This document shows, piece by piece, positions 1 through 5,890 of a stretch of DNA of 6,613 nucleotides. Numbering within the stretch: the first letter of the stretch is position 1; each line of letters begins with the position of its first letter. The notes beneath the pieces are model-generated. The model worked only from the letters and a program-made list of their open reading frames with translations, ran no database searches and was not told the DNA's origin. Made by a program: the position numbers and the translations under genes. The stretch comes from an uncultured Bacteriovorax sp. (GTDB lineage: Bacteria; Bdellovibrionota; Bacteriovoracia; Bacteriovoracales; Bacteriovoracaceae), in NCBI GenBank assembly GCA_946482295.1, contig CAMLRB010000199.1:1-6613 (forward strand), in the 5' to 3' direction.

Positions 1-1414
1 CTTCTTGCAAAGTTAAATTGTCATTCGCCTTTTTGTCAGACGATTTTTTATCGGAAGGAACTTTTGAAGGTAGATCGCCCGGTAAAAACAAATGTTGAGG
101 TTCGATGAGAATGATCGGGCCGTCATGCGTATTTGTCTGAGACGCATGGAGAGTGGCACGTGAGATAATATTTTTTAGTTCACGCACATTTCCGGGCCAT
201 GAGTATTCATGCAATTTTGTGAGTGCTTCAGGACTTAAGCGAAAAGGTTTGCATCCTAATCTTCGTTGATAGTAATCGCAAAAATAGCCTGCGAGCAATG
301 GGATATTATGCAAATGCTGACGAAGAGGAGGTGTTTGGAGAGGATACACATTCAAGCGGTGAAAAAGATCTGCTCTAAACGATCCCTTTTTTATTTCTTC
401 TTCCAGGTTTCGATTGGTGGCCGCAATAATTCGTACATTAACTTTGCGAGGTTTATCTTCACCCACCCGTTGGATTTCTCCTTCTTGTATGGCCCTTAAA
501 AGTTTTGCCTGAATTGAAAGAGGAAGCTCTCCAATCTCATCTAAAAATAATGTTCCATTGTGAGCGACTTCAAACTTACCTAAACGATCTTGAATCGCCC
601 CTGTGAAAGATCCTTTTTTGTGACCGAAGAGTTCGCTTTCCGCAATACTTTCAGGTAGAGCGGCGCAATTGAGGTAAATAAGAGGTTGATGGGCACGATT
701 AGAGTATGAATGAACCGCGCGGGCAACGAGTTCCTTCCCTGTGCCCGTCTCTCCTAAAATGAGAATAGAGAGATCAGATTTGGCGACTAGCTTTAAATCT
801 TTTTTTAATTGAGAAAGCTCAGCTCCCGTTCCAATGAGTTCACCACCACCTTTAGCTGAAACTTGATTCATGAGTTCTTGAGCAACGTGATCTTGTCGCT
901 GAGTTGTTTCTTCCAAAGTTTCGATGAGAAGTGATGTACGAAGAGTCGCACCAGCAAGAGCTGAGAGGGCCACTAAAAAATCATCGCTAATATGATCAAA
1001 TGCATGAGGAGATAATGAATCTGCAGTAAGAATGCCGATTGTTTTGTTTTCAACTATAAGTGGACATCCCATGCAGGCGTGGACATGTTCAAGAGCGTGG
1101 GGATCGCTGGCCACTAAACCATCAAAGGGATCAGGAAGATCACAATCAATGGGAAATCGCACAGGTGATTTTGATTGAGCGATTATATCCAATCGTGGAT
1201 TTGTTTTTAGAGGATAAACAATCGTTTCAGCTTCAGGTGCTAAACCAAAACTCGCAAGCGTTGTGAGTTTTTCTTGTTCAAGCAGCATCAATGTGGCGGC
1301 ATCAAACGGAATTGTTTCTTTTAAAATTTTCAACATCTCATTGAAGCGGTCTTTGCTTGATAAAGTTGCATTCAAATTGAGAGCAATGGGAAGAAGAACA
1401 TCTAGATTTTGCAT
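1..1414 (-). CDS. norR: NorR, NO-sensing sigma-54-dependent transcription activator (3' end cut off by window edge)
   Basis: Activator of NO-detoxification genes. 471 codons are visible, starting at ATG 1412-1414. The start is supported because the N-terminus (DVLLPIAL, KDRF) lines up end to end with E. coli NorR. Residues ~20-160 form the GAF sensor. Every residue implicated in binding the non-haem iron in E. coli NorR has a counterpart: R74 (NPRL), D95 and D98 (LPDPFDG), H112 and C114 (VHAC), D132 (LTAD). Residues ~193-425 form the AAA+ domain: Walker A GETGTGKE 221-228, sigma-54 contact loop GSFTGA 268-273 (usual form GAFTGA), Walker B LFLDEIGE 289-296, sensor I AATN 331-334, arginine-finger region FRADLFHRL 346-354, sensor II WPGNVREL 406-413. 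The last visible residues, NLTLQE, are where the Fis-type DNA-binding domain begins, so roughly 40-50 residues are missing off the edge. It is divergent from ric-norB. No Shine-Dalgarno precedes the ATG; a TATAAT lies six bases upstream. Identification is very secure. Confidence 0.96.
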   Translation of the reverse strand, partial: MQNLDVLLPIALNLNATLSSKDRFNEMLKILKETIPFDAATLMLLEQEKLTTLASFGLAPEAETIVYPLKTNPRLDIIAQSKSPVRFPIDCDLPDPFDGLVASDPHALEHVHACMGCPLIVENKTIGILTADSLSPHAFDHISDDFLVALSALAGATLRTSLLIETLEETTQRQDHVAQELMNQVSAKGGGELIGTGAELSQLKKDLKLVAKSDLSILILGETGTGKELVARAVHSYSNRAHQPLIYLNCAALPESIAESELFGHKKGSFTGAIQDRLGKFEVAHNGTLFLDEIGELPLSIQAKLLRAIQEGEIQRVGEDKPRKVNVRIIAATNRNLEEEIKKGSFRADLFHRLNVYPLQTPPLRQHLHNIPLLAGYFCDYYQRRLGCKPFRLSPEALTKLHEYSWPGNVRELKNIISRATLHASQTNTHDGPIILIEPQHLFLPGDLPSKVPSDKKSSDKKANDNLTLQE

Positions 1415-1415
1415 A

Positions 1416-1432
1416 GATGTATTATATACATC
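1416..1432. promoter_or_regulatory. Putative NorR site 1: 17-bp inverted repeat GATGTAT-TAT-ATACATC
   Basis: Perfect inverted repeat with 7-bp arms and a 3-base centre. It contains GT (1419-1420), seven bases, AC (1428-1429), the GT-N7-AC pattern reported for NorR sites in E. coli (GGT-N7-ACC in Cupriavidus). Its centre is about 119 bp upstream of the predicted sigma-54 start near 1543, a usual enhancer distance. It overlaps the candidate norR -10, so it could also give autorepression. That NorR is the protein bound here is inference. Confidence 0.6.
1421..1426 (-). promoter_or_regulatory. Candidate norR -10 element (TATAAT), implying a leaderless message
   Basis: On the minus strand a perfect TATAAT ends six bases before the norR ATG, so transcription would be expected to begin at or next to the A of the start codon. 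No purine-rich ribosome-binding site is present upstream. The best -35 at 16-18 bp spacing is poor (at most 3 of 6 matches), so the promoter may be weak or may need an activator. The hexamer lies inside the 1416-1432 palindrome, so a protein bound there would block it. Confidence 0.5.
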
Positions 1433-1434
1433 AT

Positions 1435-1451
1435 GATGTGAAATTGATAGC
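1435..1451. promoter_or_regulatory. Putative NorR site 2 (degenerate): GATGT-N7-ATAGC
   Basis: Repeats the left half GATGT of site 1. After seven bases it has ATAGC, matching 3 of 5 bases of the right half ACATC. Its centre is 19 bp from that of site 1, about 100 bp upstream of the predicted sigma-54 start. Alone it would not be called; it is listed because it sits in series with sites 1 and 3. The left half also forms a perfect 12-bp palindrome with the right arm of site 1 (1428-1439). Confidence 0.35.
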
Positions 1452-1459
1452 TTTTGTTT

Positions 1460-1476
1460 GATGTAAAAACAATATC
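1460..1476. promoter_or_regulatory. Putative NorR site 3: GATGT-N7-ATATC
   Basis: Left half GATGT (1460-1464), seven bases, then ATATC (1472-1476), matching 4 of 5 bases of the site 1 right half. Its centre is 25 bp from that of site 2 and about 75 bp upstream of the predicted sigma-54 start. Three NorR sites are needed for full activation of norVW in E. coli, so three in series here fits known biology, but sites 2 and 3 carry AT in place of the core AC. Confidence 0.45.
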
Positions 1477-1516
1477 TAAAAAAGCCTAACTTATTAAAAA
1501 CATTATAGCGAAAAAC

Positions 1517-1532
1517 TGGCATAACCCTTGCG
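1517..1532 (+). promoter_or_regulatory. Sigma-54 (-24/-12) promoter of ric-norB
   Basis: TGGCAT-A-ACCC-TTGC-G matches the sigma-54 consensus TGGCACG-N4-TTGCW at all the key positions: GG at 1518-1519 (-24) and GC at 1530-1531 (-12), with correct spacing. Predicted transcription start is near 1542-1543, giving a leader of about 21 bases before the ric ATG. It sits directly downstream of the three putative NorR sites and faces away from the gene for a sigma-54 activator, so the assignment is strong. Confidence 0.9.
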
Positions 1533-1553
1533 ATTGAGGAGGGTAATTATCCC

Positions 1554-1559
1554 AGGAGG
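1554..1559 (+). promoter_or_regulatory. ric ribosome-binding site (AGGAGG), decides the start
   Basis: AGGAGG lies four bases before ATG 1564. It rules out the in-frame TTG at 1528, which is part of the sigma-54 -12 element and lies upstream of the predicted transcript start, so it cannot be translated from this promoter. Confidence 0.85.
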
Positions 1560-1563
1560 ACTT

Positions 1564-2229
1564 ATGAATTACGCTCGAATGCCCCTTGCGGAACTCGCCA
1601 TCAACATACCCATGGCGACTTCGCTTTTCCGAAAAAACCGGCTCGATTTTTGTTGTGGAGGTAAACAGACCTTAGAAGAAGCTTGTCAGAAAAAAAATCT
1701 CAACGTGAATGAGATCGTTATTCAATTGCGTGAACTTGAAATCAATCATGCTTTTGAATTTGAATCCGGCCCACTTGATAACATCACTCATTACATTGTT
1801 CTTCGTTACCATCTCGATCTAAAAAAACGTTTTCCTGAATTGATTGCGCTCGCAAATAAAGTAGAGAAAGTTCACTTAACTCATGCTGATTGTCCAACAG
1901 GATTAACAGCTCTTCTTCAACATATGCACCAAGAGATGCTTCAACACATGATGAAAGAGGAAAATATTTTATTTCCACTAATTGAATCGGGAAAAGGAAG
2001 TTTGGCCTTAATGCCTGTAAAAGTGATGATGGCAGAACATGAAGCACATGGTGATCATCTCGAATCATTACACGTTTTAACAAATGATTTTAATCCTCCA
2101 GATGACGCTTGTCCGACTTGGCAAGCTCTCTACAAAGGCCTTGAAAAACTCGAAGAAGAATTAATGGAACACATTCATCTAGAGAATAATATTCTGTTCC
2201 CTCGTGCGCTTGTGCAAAAAGGAGCGTAG
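1564..2229 (+). CDS. ric: RIC / YtfE / NorA: di-iron protein for repair of NO-damaged iron centres
   Basis: Cytosolic di-iron hemerythrin-like protein. The family restores iron-sulfur clusters damaged by NO or oxidants, and the Cupriavidus homologue NorA binds NO. It has 221 residues; E. coli YtfE has 220. The N-terminal ScdA-type part (1-60) has the paired cysteines C30-C31 in the family motif DFCCGGKQTL. The C-terminal four-helix part keeps every expected iron ligand, each shifted by one from E. coli: H83 (RYH), H128 and E132 (QHMMKEEN), H159 (AEHE), H203 and E207 (EHIHLENN); H104 (KVH) is also present. It ends in the family signature NNILFPRAL. Start ATG 1564 follows AGGAGG and gives an N-terminus (MNYARMPLAELA) that aligns with YtfE. 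It is first in the sigma-54 operon; norB starts three bases after its stop, so translational coupling is likely. No sign of damage. Confidence 0.96.
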   Translation: MNYARMPLAELAINIPMATSLFRKNRLDFCCGGKQTLEEACQKKNLNVNEIVIQLRELEINHAFEFESGPLDNITHYIVLRYHLDLKKRFPELIALANKVEKVHLTHADCPTGLTALLQHMHQEMLQHMMKEENILFPLIESGKGSLALMPVKVMMAEHEAHGDHLESLHVLTNDFNPPDDACPTWQALYKGLEKLEEELMEHIHLENNILFPRALVQKGA

Positions 2230-2232
2230 TCA

Positions 2233-4518
2233 ATGAAATCAACAAAAAAGTTATGGATCTTACTCTTCACAGTTTTACTTGGAACATTTAGTATTCTTGG
2301 TTTCTTCGGAACAGAAATCTTCCGCCAAGCTCCACCAATCCCGGAATCAGTTGTGACAACTGACGGTCATCAAGTCATGACTAAAGATTCGATTCTCACT
2401 GGACAGACTGTTTGGCAGTCAATCGGTGGGCAACAAATAGGTTCGATATGGGGGCATGGTGCCTATCAAGCACCAGACTGGACAGCAGATTGGCTTCACC
2501 GCGAATCAGTTTTCCTTCTCAATCTTTGGGCCCAAAGAACTCATCAAAGAAACTATGCTGATCTTCCAACAATGGATCAAGCTCCACTAAAAGAAAAATT
2601 AAAACAAGAGTTGAGAACAAATCGTTACGATGAAAAATCTAAGTCTATTACGATCTCACCAGATCGTTTATTGGCCATTCAAGAATTAAGTAAACATTAT
2701 AAAGGGATTTTTAGTAATAATTCTGAATATAAAAAATATCGTCAAGATTATGCAATTCACGATCTTGTTTTAACAAGTGAAGAGCGTCGTGACCTTATGA
2801 TGCATTTCTTTTTCTGGACAAGCTGGTCTGCTTCGACAAATCGTCCAGAGCAAAATTTTACTTACACTAACAACTGGCCGCATGAACCACTCATTGATAA
2901 TGTTCCAACATCATCAAATACTCTCTGGTCAATTCTCTCAGTGGTTCTCCTTCTCTTTGCTCTTGGTGGTTTAGTGGCGTACCACGCTTTCAAGAAAAAA
3001 CATGAAGACGATACTGTTCCTCCGGCCATTGATCCTTTGGGAAGTTTTACGCTCACTCCTTCAATGAAGGCCCTTTGGAAGTATTGTGCTGTCGTTCTTT
3101 TACTCTTTGGTGTTCAGTGTCTCCTTGGTGCTTTGACTGCTCACTACACTGTTGAAGGACAAGATTTTTTTGGAATTCCAGTTTCTCAGTATCTTCCTTA
3201 TTCTTTAACTCGTACTTGGCACATACAGACTGCACTCTTCTGGATTGCAACTGCCTTCCTGGCCATCGGTCTCTTCTTAGCTCCAATGGTAGGGGGAAGC
3301 GAACCAAAAGGACAAAAACTCGGAGTAGATGTTCTCTTTGGGGCCTTACTGGTGGTTGTCTTTGGGTCTCTAGCAGGAGAGTTCTTCGCTATTCACCAAA
3401 AACTTCCGCTTGAATTAAGTTTCTGGCTGGGGCATCAAGGTTATGAGTACACTGATCTTGGTCGCGTTTGGCAAATCGCACTTTTTATCGGACTTCTTCT
3501 TTGGTTGTTCCTCATGATTCGTGCTCTTCTTCCAGTCTTTAAAAAAGTAAATGTTCCTAAAGAATTAATTGTCATGTTTGCTGGTGCCTCAGTCGCGATC
3601 GGACTTTTTTATTCAGCAGGATTTTTCTACGGCGCTAAATCTCACTTGTCTGTTATGGAGTATTGGAGATGGTGGGTTGTTCACCTTTGGGTTGAAGGAT
3701 TTTTCGAAGTCTTTGCAACTGTCTCTCTCGCTTTTATTTTCACTCGTCTTGGGTTGATCAAAGAAGCGTTTGCTACTCGGTCGGTTCTGTTTTCAACTGC
3801 TATCTTTCTCCTCGGCGGTATCCCCGGAACTTTCCACCACCTTTACTTCAGTGGTACTCCCATGAGCATTACTGCAATCGGTGCTTGTTTTAGTGCTCTC
3901 GAAGTTGTTCCGCTTGTCTTAATTGGTATTGAAGCTTATGAAACTTACTCGATGGAACATCAAGTAGCGTGGATGCAACAATATAGATGGCCGATTAGAT
4001 TTTTTATCGGTGTTGCCTTCTGGAATTTTCTTGGTGCAGGTATCTTTGGATTCCTTATCAATCCACCAATCGCTCTTTATTACATGCAAGGTTTAAACAC
4101 TACAGCCGTTCACGCACACGGAGCGACTTTTGGAGTGTACGGACTTCTTTCACTGGGACTAGTGCTCTTTATTCTTCGTCGCTTGAAACCAGTTGGTGTG
4201 TGGAAAGAATTACACATCAAATCTTCTTTCTGGTGTATGAACATTGGTCTTATTCTCATGATCTTCTTAAGCTTGTTGCCAATCGGTATTATGCAAACAA
4301 TGGCCAGTATGGAAACAGGATTGTGGTTTGCTCGTAGCTCTGACTTCTTACAGCTACCACATATGCAAGTGCTGCGCTGGATGCGCGTCGTGGGTGACAC
4401 TCTATTCCTTATCGGAGTTGCTCAACTGATTTATTTCGCCCTCGGAATCTATTATGGATGGAGCTTTGAAAAAGAAACTGTGACAGAATCTGAACCGATT
4501 GATGTTGTCGAAGCTTAA
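2233..4518 (+). CDS. norB: Quinol-dependent nitric oxide reductase (qNOR), single subunit
   Basis: Inner-membrane enzyme reducing 2 NO to N2O with electrons from quinol. At 761 residues it is a full-length qNOR (also called norZ). The N-terminal helix (~7-29) is followed by a long periplasmic part to ~228 with the family motifs RQAPPIPE and GSIWGHGAYQAPDWTADW; after that come many membrane segments of the haem-copper oxidase superfamily. By comparison with known NORs: H330 (TWHIQ) and H629 are ligands of the low-spin haem b, H627 (HAHG 627-630) of haem b3, and H484 (VVHLWVEGFFEV), H535-H536 (GTFHHLYF) and E488 of the non-haem iron FeB. The further conserved acids E492 and E557 are also present. 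There is no CxxCH haem c motif, so the donor is quinol and not a NorC cytochrome. GGAG (2221-2224) inside the end of ric is the ribosome-binding site, eight bases before the ATG. Last gene before the terminator. Confidence 0.97.
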   Translation: MKSTKKLWILLFTVLLGTFSILGFFGTEIFRQAPPIPESVVTTDGHQVMTKDSILTGQTVWQSIGGQQIGSIWGHGAYQAPDWTADWLHRESVFLLNLWAQRTHQRNYADLPTMDQAPLKEKLKQELRTNRYDEKSKSITISPDRLLAIQELSKHYKGIFSNNSEYKKYRQDYAIHDLVLTSEERRDLMMHFFFWTSWSASTNRPEQNFTYTNNWPHEPLIDNVPTSSNTLWSILSVVLLLFALGGLVAYHAFKKKHEDDTVPPAIDPLGSFTLTPSMKALWKYCAVVLLLFGVQCLLGALTAHYTVEGQDFFGIPVSQYLPYSLTRTWHIQTALFWIATAFLAIGLFLAPMVGGSEPKGQKLGVDVLFGALLVVVFGSLAGEFFAIHQKLPLELSFWLGHQGYEYTDLGRVWQIALFIGLLLWLFLMIRALLPVFKKVNVPKELIVMFAGASVAIGLFYSAGFFYGAKSHLSVMEYWRWWVVHLWVEGFFEVFATVSLAFIFTRLGLIKEAFATRSVLFSTAIFLLGGIPGTFHHLYFSGTPMSITAIGACFSALEVVPLVLIGIEAYETYSMEHQVAWMQQYRWPIRFFIGVAFWNFLGAGIFGFLINPPIALYYMQGLNTTAVHAHGATFGVYGLLSLGLVLFILRRLKPVGVWKELHIKSSFWCMNIGLILMIFLSLLPIGIMQTMASMETGLWFARSSDFLQLPHMQVLRWMRVVGDTLFLIGVAQLIYFALGIYYGWSFEKETVTESEPIDVVEA

Positions 4519-4526
4519 GCTCTTTG

Positions 4527-4559
4527 GGTGCCTGGAGTCTTTTTATCCGGGCACCTTTT
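4527..4559 (+). terminator. Rho-independent terminator after norB
   Basis: Nine-pair stem GGTGCCTGG (4527-4535) with CCGGGCACC (4547-4555), one G-U pair, an 11-base loop, then TTTT. It begins nine bases after the norB stop. The T run is short (four, then A), so some read-through into the CBS gene is possible. Confidence 0.85.
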
Positions 4560-4598
4560 ATCTAATATATATCTTGAATGACGTGAAGGAGTACGACT

Positions 4599-5003
4599 AT
4601 GAATGAAATGAATTTCACTGTAGATGAATACACAAGCATCTCTCCCCAAACAATTAACTTAAATGCTGAACTTAAAGATGCTTATCAGTTAATGAAAGAC
4701 AAAGGTATCCGACATTTGCCGGTCATGGATGGAAAAGAAGTTGTGGGCATCGTTTCTGAACGTGATATTTTAGCGAACTATGGAAAGCCTTGGAGTGAGT
4801 TCATGCGAGTTAAAAGCGTGATGAGTACTTCAATTCTCTTTGCTCACGCTAATGATGGATTAGGGGATGTCGCTTATCGGCTCTCTAGTGAGAAAAAAGG
4901 CTCGGCCATTATCCTAGATGAACAAGAACAGCTTTATGGTATTTTTACAACGACTGATGCGCTTAATGCTTTGGTGGAATTACTTCTTCCTTCGCAGACT
5001 TAA
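4599..5003 (+). CDS. Two-CBS-domain protein, putative nucleotide-responsive regulator
   Basis: Small soluble protein (134 residues) made almost only of a tandem CBS pair (Bateman module), which in other proteins binds adenine nucleotides or similar ligands and signals energy state. CBS1 is about residues 12-60 (IRHLPVMDGKEVVGIVSERDIL); CBS2 is about 73-126, with the linker-like SVMSTS at its start and GSAIILDEQEQLYGIFTTTDAL. No catalytic, membrane or DNA-binding domain is present, so it would have to act on a partner. AAGGAG (4586-4591) is seven bases before the ATG. It lies 80 bases beyond the norB stop, past the terminator, so it may have its own promoter or be expressed by read-through; no clear promoter was seen in the 38-base gap. 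Its link to the NO response is suggested only by position and strand. Domain identification is secure, the role unknown. Confidence 0.88.
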   Translation: MNEMNFTVDEYTSISPQTINLNAELKDAYQLMKDKGIRHLPVMDGKEVVGIVSERDILANYGKPWSEFMRVKSVMSTSILFAHANDGLGDVAYRLSSEKKGSAIILDEQEQLYGIFTTTDALNALVELLLPSQT

Positions 5004-5072
5004 TAGGGAAGCTAACCTGCTGATCGTTAGAAAAATACCTAGTAGAATGGGCATATGAAAGCAATCTAATTT

Positions 5073-5088
5073 TTATCATTGATAATGA
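5073..5088. promoter_or_regulatory. Weak inverted repeat TTATC-ATT-GATAA, possible operator or -10 region
   Basis: This is the only structure that stands out near the start of the gene at 5114 within the 110-base gap 5004-5113. GATAAT (5081-5086) could be a -10 box, but there is no good -35. GATAATGA also resembles half of a Fur box, with about 12 of 19 matches to the full consensus, which is weak. Function not established. Confidence 0.25.
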
Positions 5089-5113
5089 GAGTGATCTCGG
5101 CCAAAAGAGCTTT

Positions 5114-5437
5114 ATGAAAAAAATAATCCTACTCCTTTCGCTAACTCTTACTCATTCGACTTTTGCTCAAAATTTAACAACTTCAAATGTTCAAGATTTT
5201 CTTACTCGTTATTGTGAACAAACGTGGTGTAATGAAGTTGAAATCACTTTTGAGTCTTTTGATTGTGATTTAGAAAACAAACAAACGTGCGTCTTAGATT
5301 TTACAATTGCTGAGACAAGAAAGGTTAGTTGCACATTCCATCGTTACAGTTCACTTGATGAAATTGTGACTGAAGAAAATGAATTGTCAGAGCGCTTTTT
5401 AGAAGAACTCACTGATTGTGTTACAACCAAGCTCTAA
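5114..5437 (+). CDS. Small secreted six-cysteine protein, function unknown
   Basis: I do not recognise a family. The 107-residue product starts with a clear Sec signal peptide: KK, a hydrophobic stretch from I4 to about L12, and a likely cleavage after A18 (STFA/QN). The mature part is about 89 residues, acidic, with six cysteines (C34, C39, C51, C59, C73, C102), an even number that would allow three disulfides in the periplasm or outside the cell. No membrane segment follows the signal. A weak AAGAG-type ribosome-binding site lies about five bases before the ATG. The stop is three bases from the end of the convergent lipoprotein gene. It is judged real because of the signal peptide, the start site and the compact packing of genes. 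Confidence 0.75.
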   Translation: MKKIILLLSLTLTHSTFAQNLTTSNVQDFLTRYCEQTWCNEVEITFESFDCDLENKQTCVLDFTIAETRKVSCTFHRYSSLDEIVTEENELSERFLEELTDCVTTKL

Positions 5438-5440
5438 TCG

Positions 5441-5794
5441 TCATTTTCGTTCGATATATAAAGCTTTACAGTATCCAACCAAGGCCTGACAGTCGTCCGT
5501 ATTAATTAAAACAGTAAATCCAGAATAACGTTGATGATCGACTTTCAAAAGATCATAAATTTTAGTGTATGACTCTTCTGAGACTGGAAGATTATCAAAG
5601 TCAGAAATAACGTCACGAAGATCAACGACATGAATAATTTTATTCTTTCCAATGTGATTTGAGTTTGTCGACATCATGAAAGGACGAATGTAGTCGTATG
5701 GGACTTCTTTCGTTTCCGGGTCTTCATAATGTAAATTTCCTTTGCCACATGAAACTAGCGAAACTAGGGTCAACATCATTAAAATTTTTTTCAT
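5441..5794 (-). CDS. Small lipoprotein, function unknown
   Basis: 117 residues from ATG 5792-5794. The start is chosen because it puts a lipoprotein signal at the N-terminus: MKK, a hydrophobic core, and lipobox L13-V14-S15-C16, with C16 as the lipidated residue. The residue after it is glycine (G17), not aspartate, so outer-membrane sorting would be expected if E. coli-like rules apply. A TTG at 5837-5839 is in frame upstream but would bury the signal behind 15 residues. Two further cysteines near the C-terminus (C102, C109) could form a disulfide. I do not recognise the family; segment 53-62 (KIIHVVDLRD) and 94-98 (TVLIN) look like beta strands. No Shine-Dalgarno is seen; a -10-like CATACT lies six bases before the ATG. 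Tail to tail with the secreted-protein gene, three bases between them. Confidence 0.72.
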   Translation of the reverse strand: MKKILMMLTLVSLVSCGKGNLHYEDPETKEVPYDYIRPFMMSTNSNHIGKNKIIHVVDLRDVISDFDNLPVSEESYTKIYDLLKVDHQRYSGFTVLINTDDCQALVGYCKALYIERK

Positions 5795-5800
5795 ATAAAA

Positions 5801-5829
5801 AGTATGAAATAAATTTTCTGGGACGTCAC
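5801..5829 (-). promoter_or_regulatory. Weak candidate promoter of the small lipoprotein gene
   Basis: On the minus strand GTGACG (5824-5829, 4 of 6 to TTGACA), a 17-base spacer, then CATACT (5801-5806, 4 of 6 to TATAAT), ending six bases before ATG 5794. This would give a leaderless or near-leaderless message, in keeping with the lack of a ribosome-binding site. Both hexamers are imperfect. Confidence 0.3.
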
Positions 5830-5877
5830 GTAGTTTCAAAGTCCGCTTGTTGAATTAACATCTTATCTTAAGACTTC

Positions 5878-5882
5878 AGGAG
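5878..5882 (+). promoter_or_regulatory. Ribosome-binding site (AGGAG) that selects the TTG start of the antiporter
   Basis: AGGAG lies eight bases before TTG 5891-5893, the normal spacing. The first in-frame ATG (5909) is 26 bases away, too far to use this site. Confidence 0.75.
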
Positions 5883-5890
5883 ATAATTTC

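Noticed and set aside
266..499. Plus-strand frame of 77 codons opposite norR
   Set aside because: It lies opposite the conserved AAA+ coding sequence, with no ribosome-binding site or family match.
1454..1472. Inverted repeat TTGTTT-N7-AAACAA
   Set aside because: A/T-rich arms of six in an AT-rich gap, overlapping the better supported site 3; not close to the FNR/Dnr consensus TTGAT-N4-ATCAA.
1541..1553. Near-palindrome GGGTAATTATCCC in the ric leader
   Set aside because: It can fold only a four-pair stem with one G-U pair, too weak to be a riboswitch or attenuator.
1528..1563. N-terminal extension of ric from TTG 1528
   Set aside because: It overlaps the sigma-54 -12 element and lies upstream of the predicted transcript start; the family aligns from ATG 1564.
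1784..2083. Antisense frame of 99 codons inside ric
   Set aside because: Shadow of a well-conserved gene, with no start site features or recognisable domain.
3053..3307. Antisense frame of 84 codons inside norB, and other short frames within norB
   Set aside because: They overlap a full-length conserved membrane enzyme and show low-complexity, charged translations typical of shadow frames.
5012..5030. CTAAC-N9-GTTAG stem after the CBS gene
   Set aside because: Only five pairs, followed by A residues and not T; not a convincing terminator on either strand.
5866..5873. Eight-base palindrome TCTTAAGA upstream of the antiporter
   Set aside because: Too short and A/T-rich to support an operator call.
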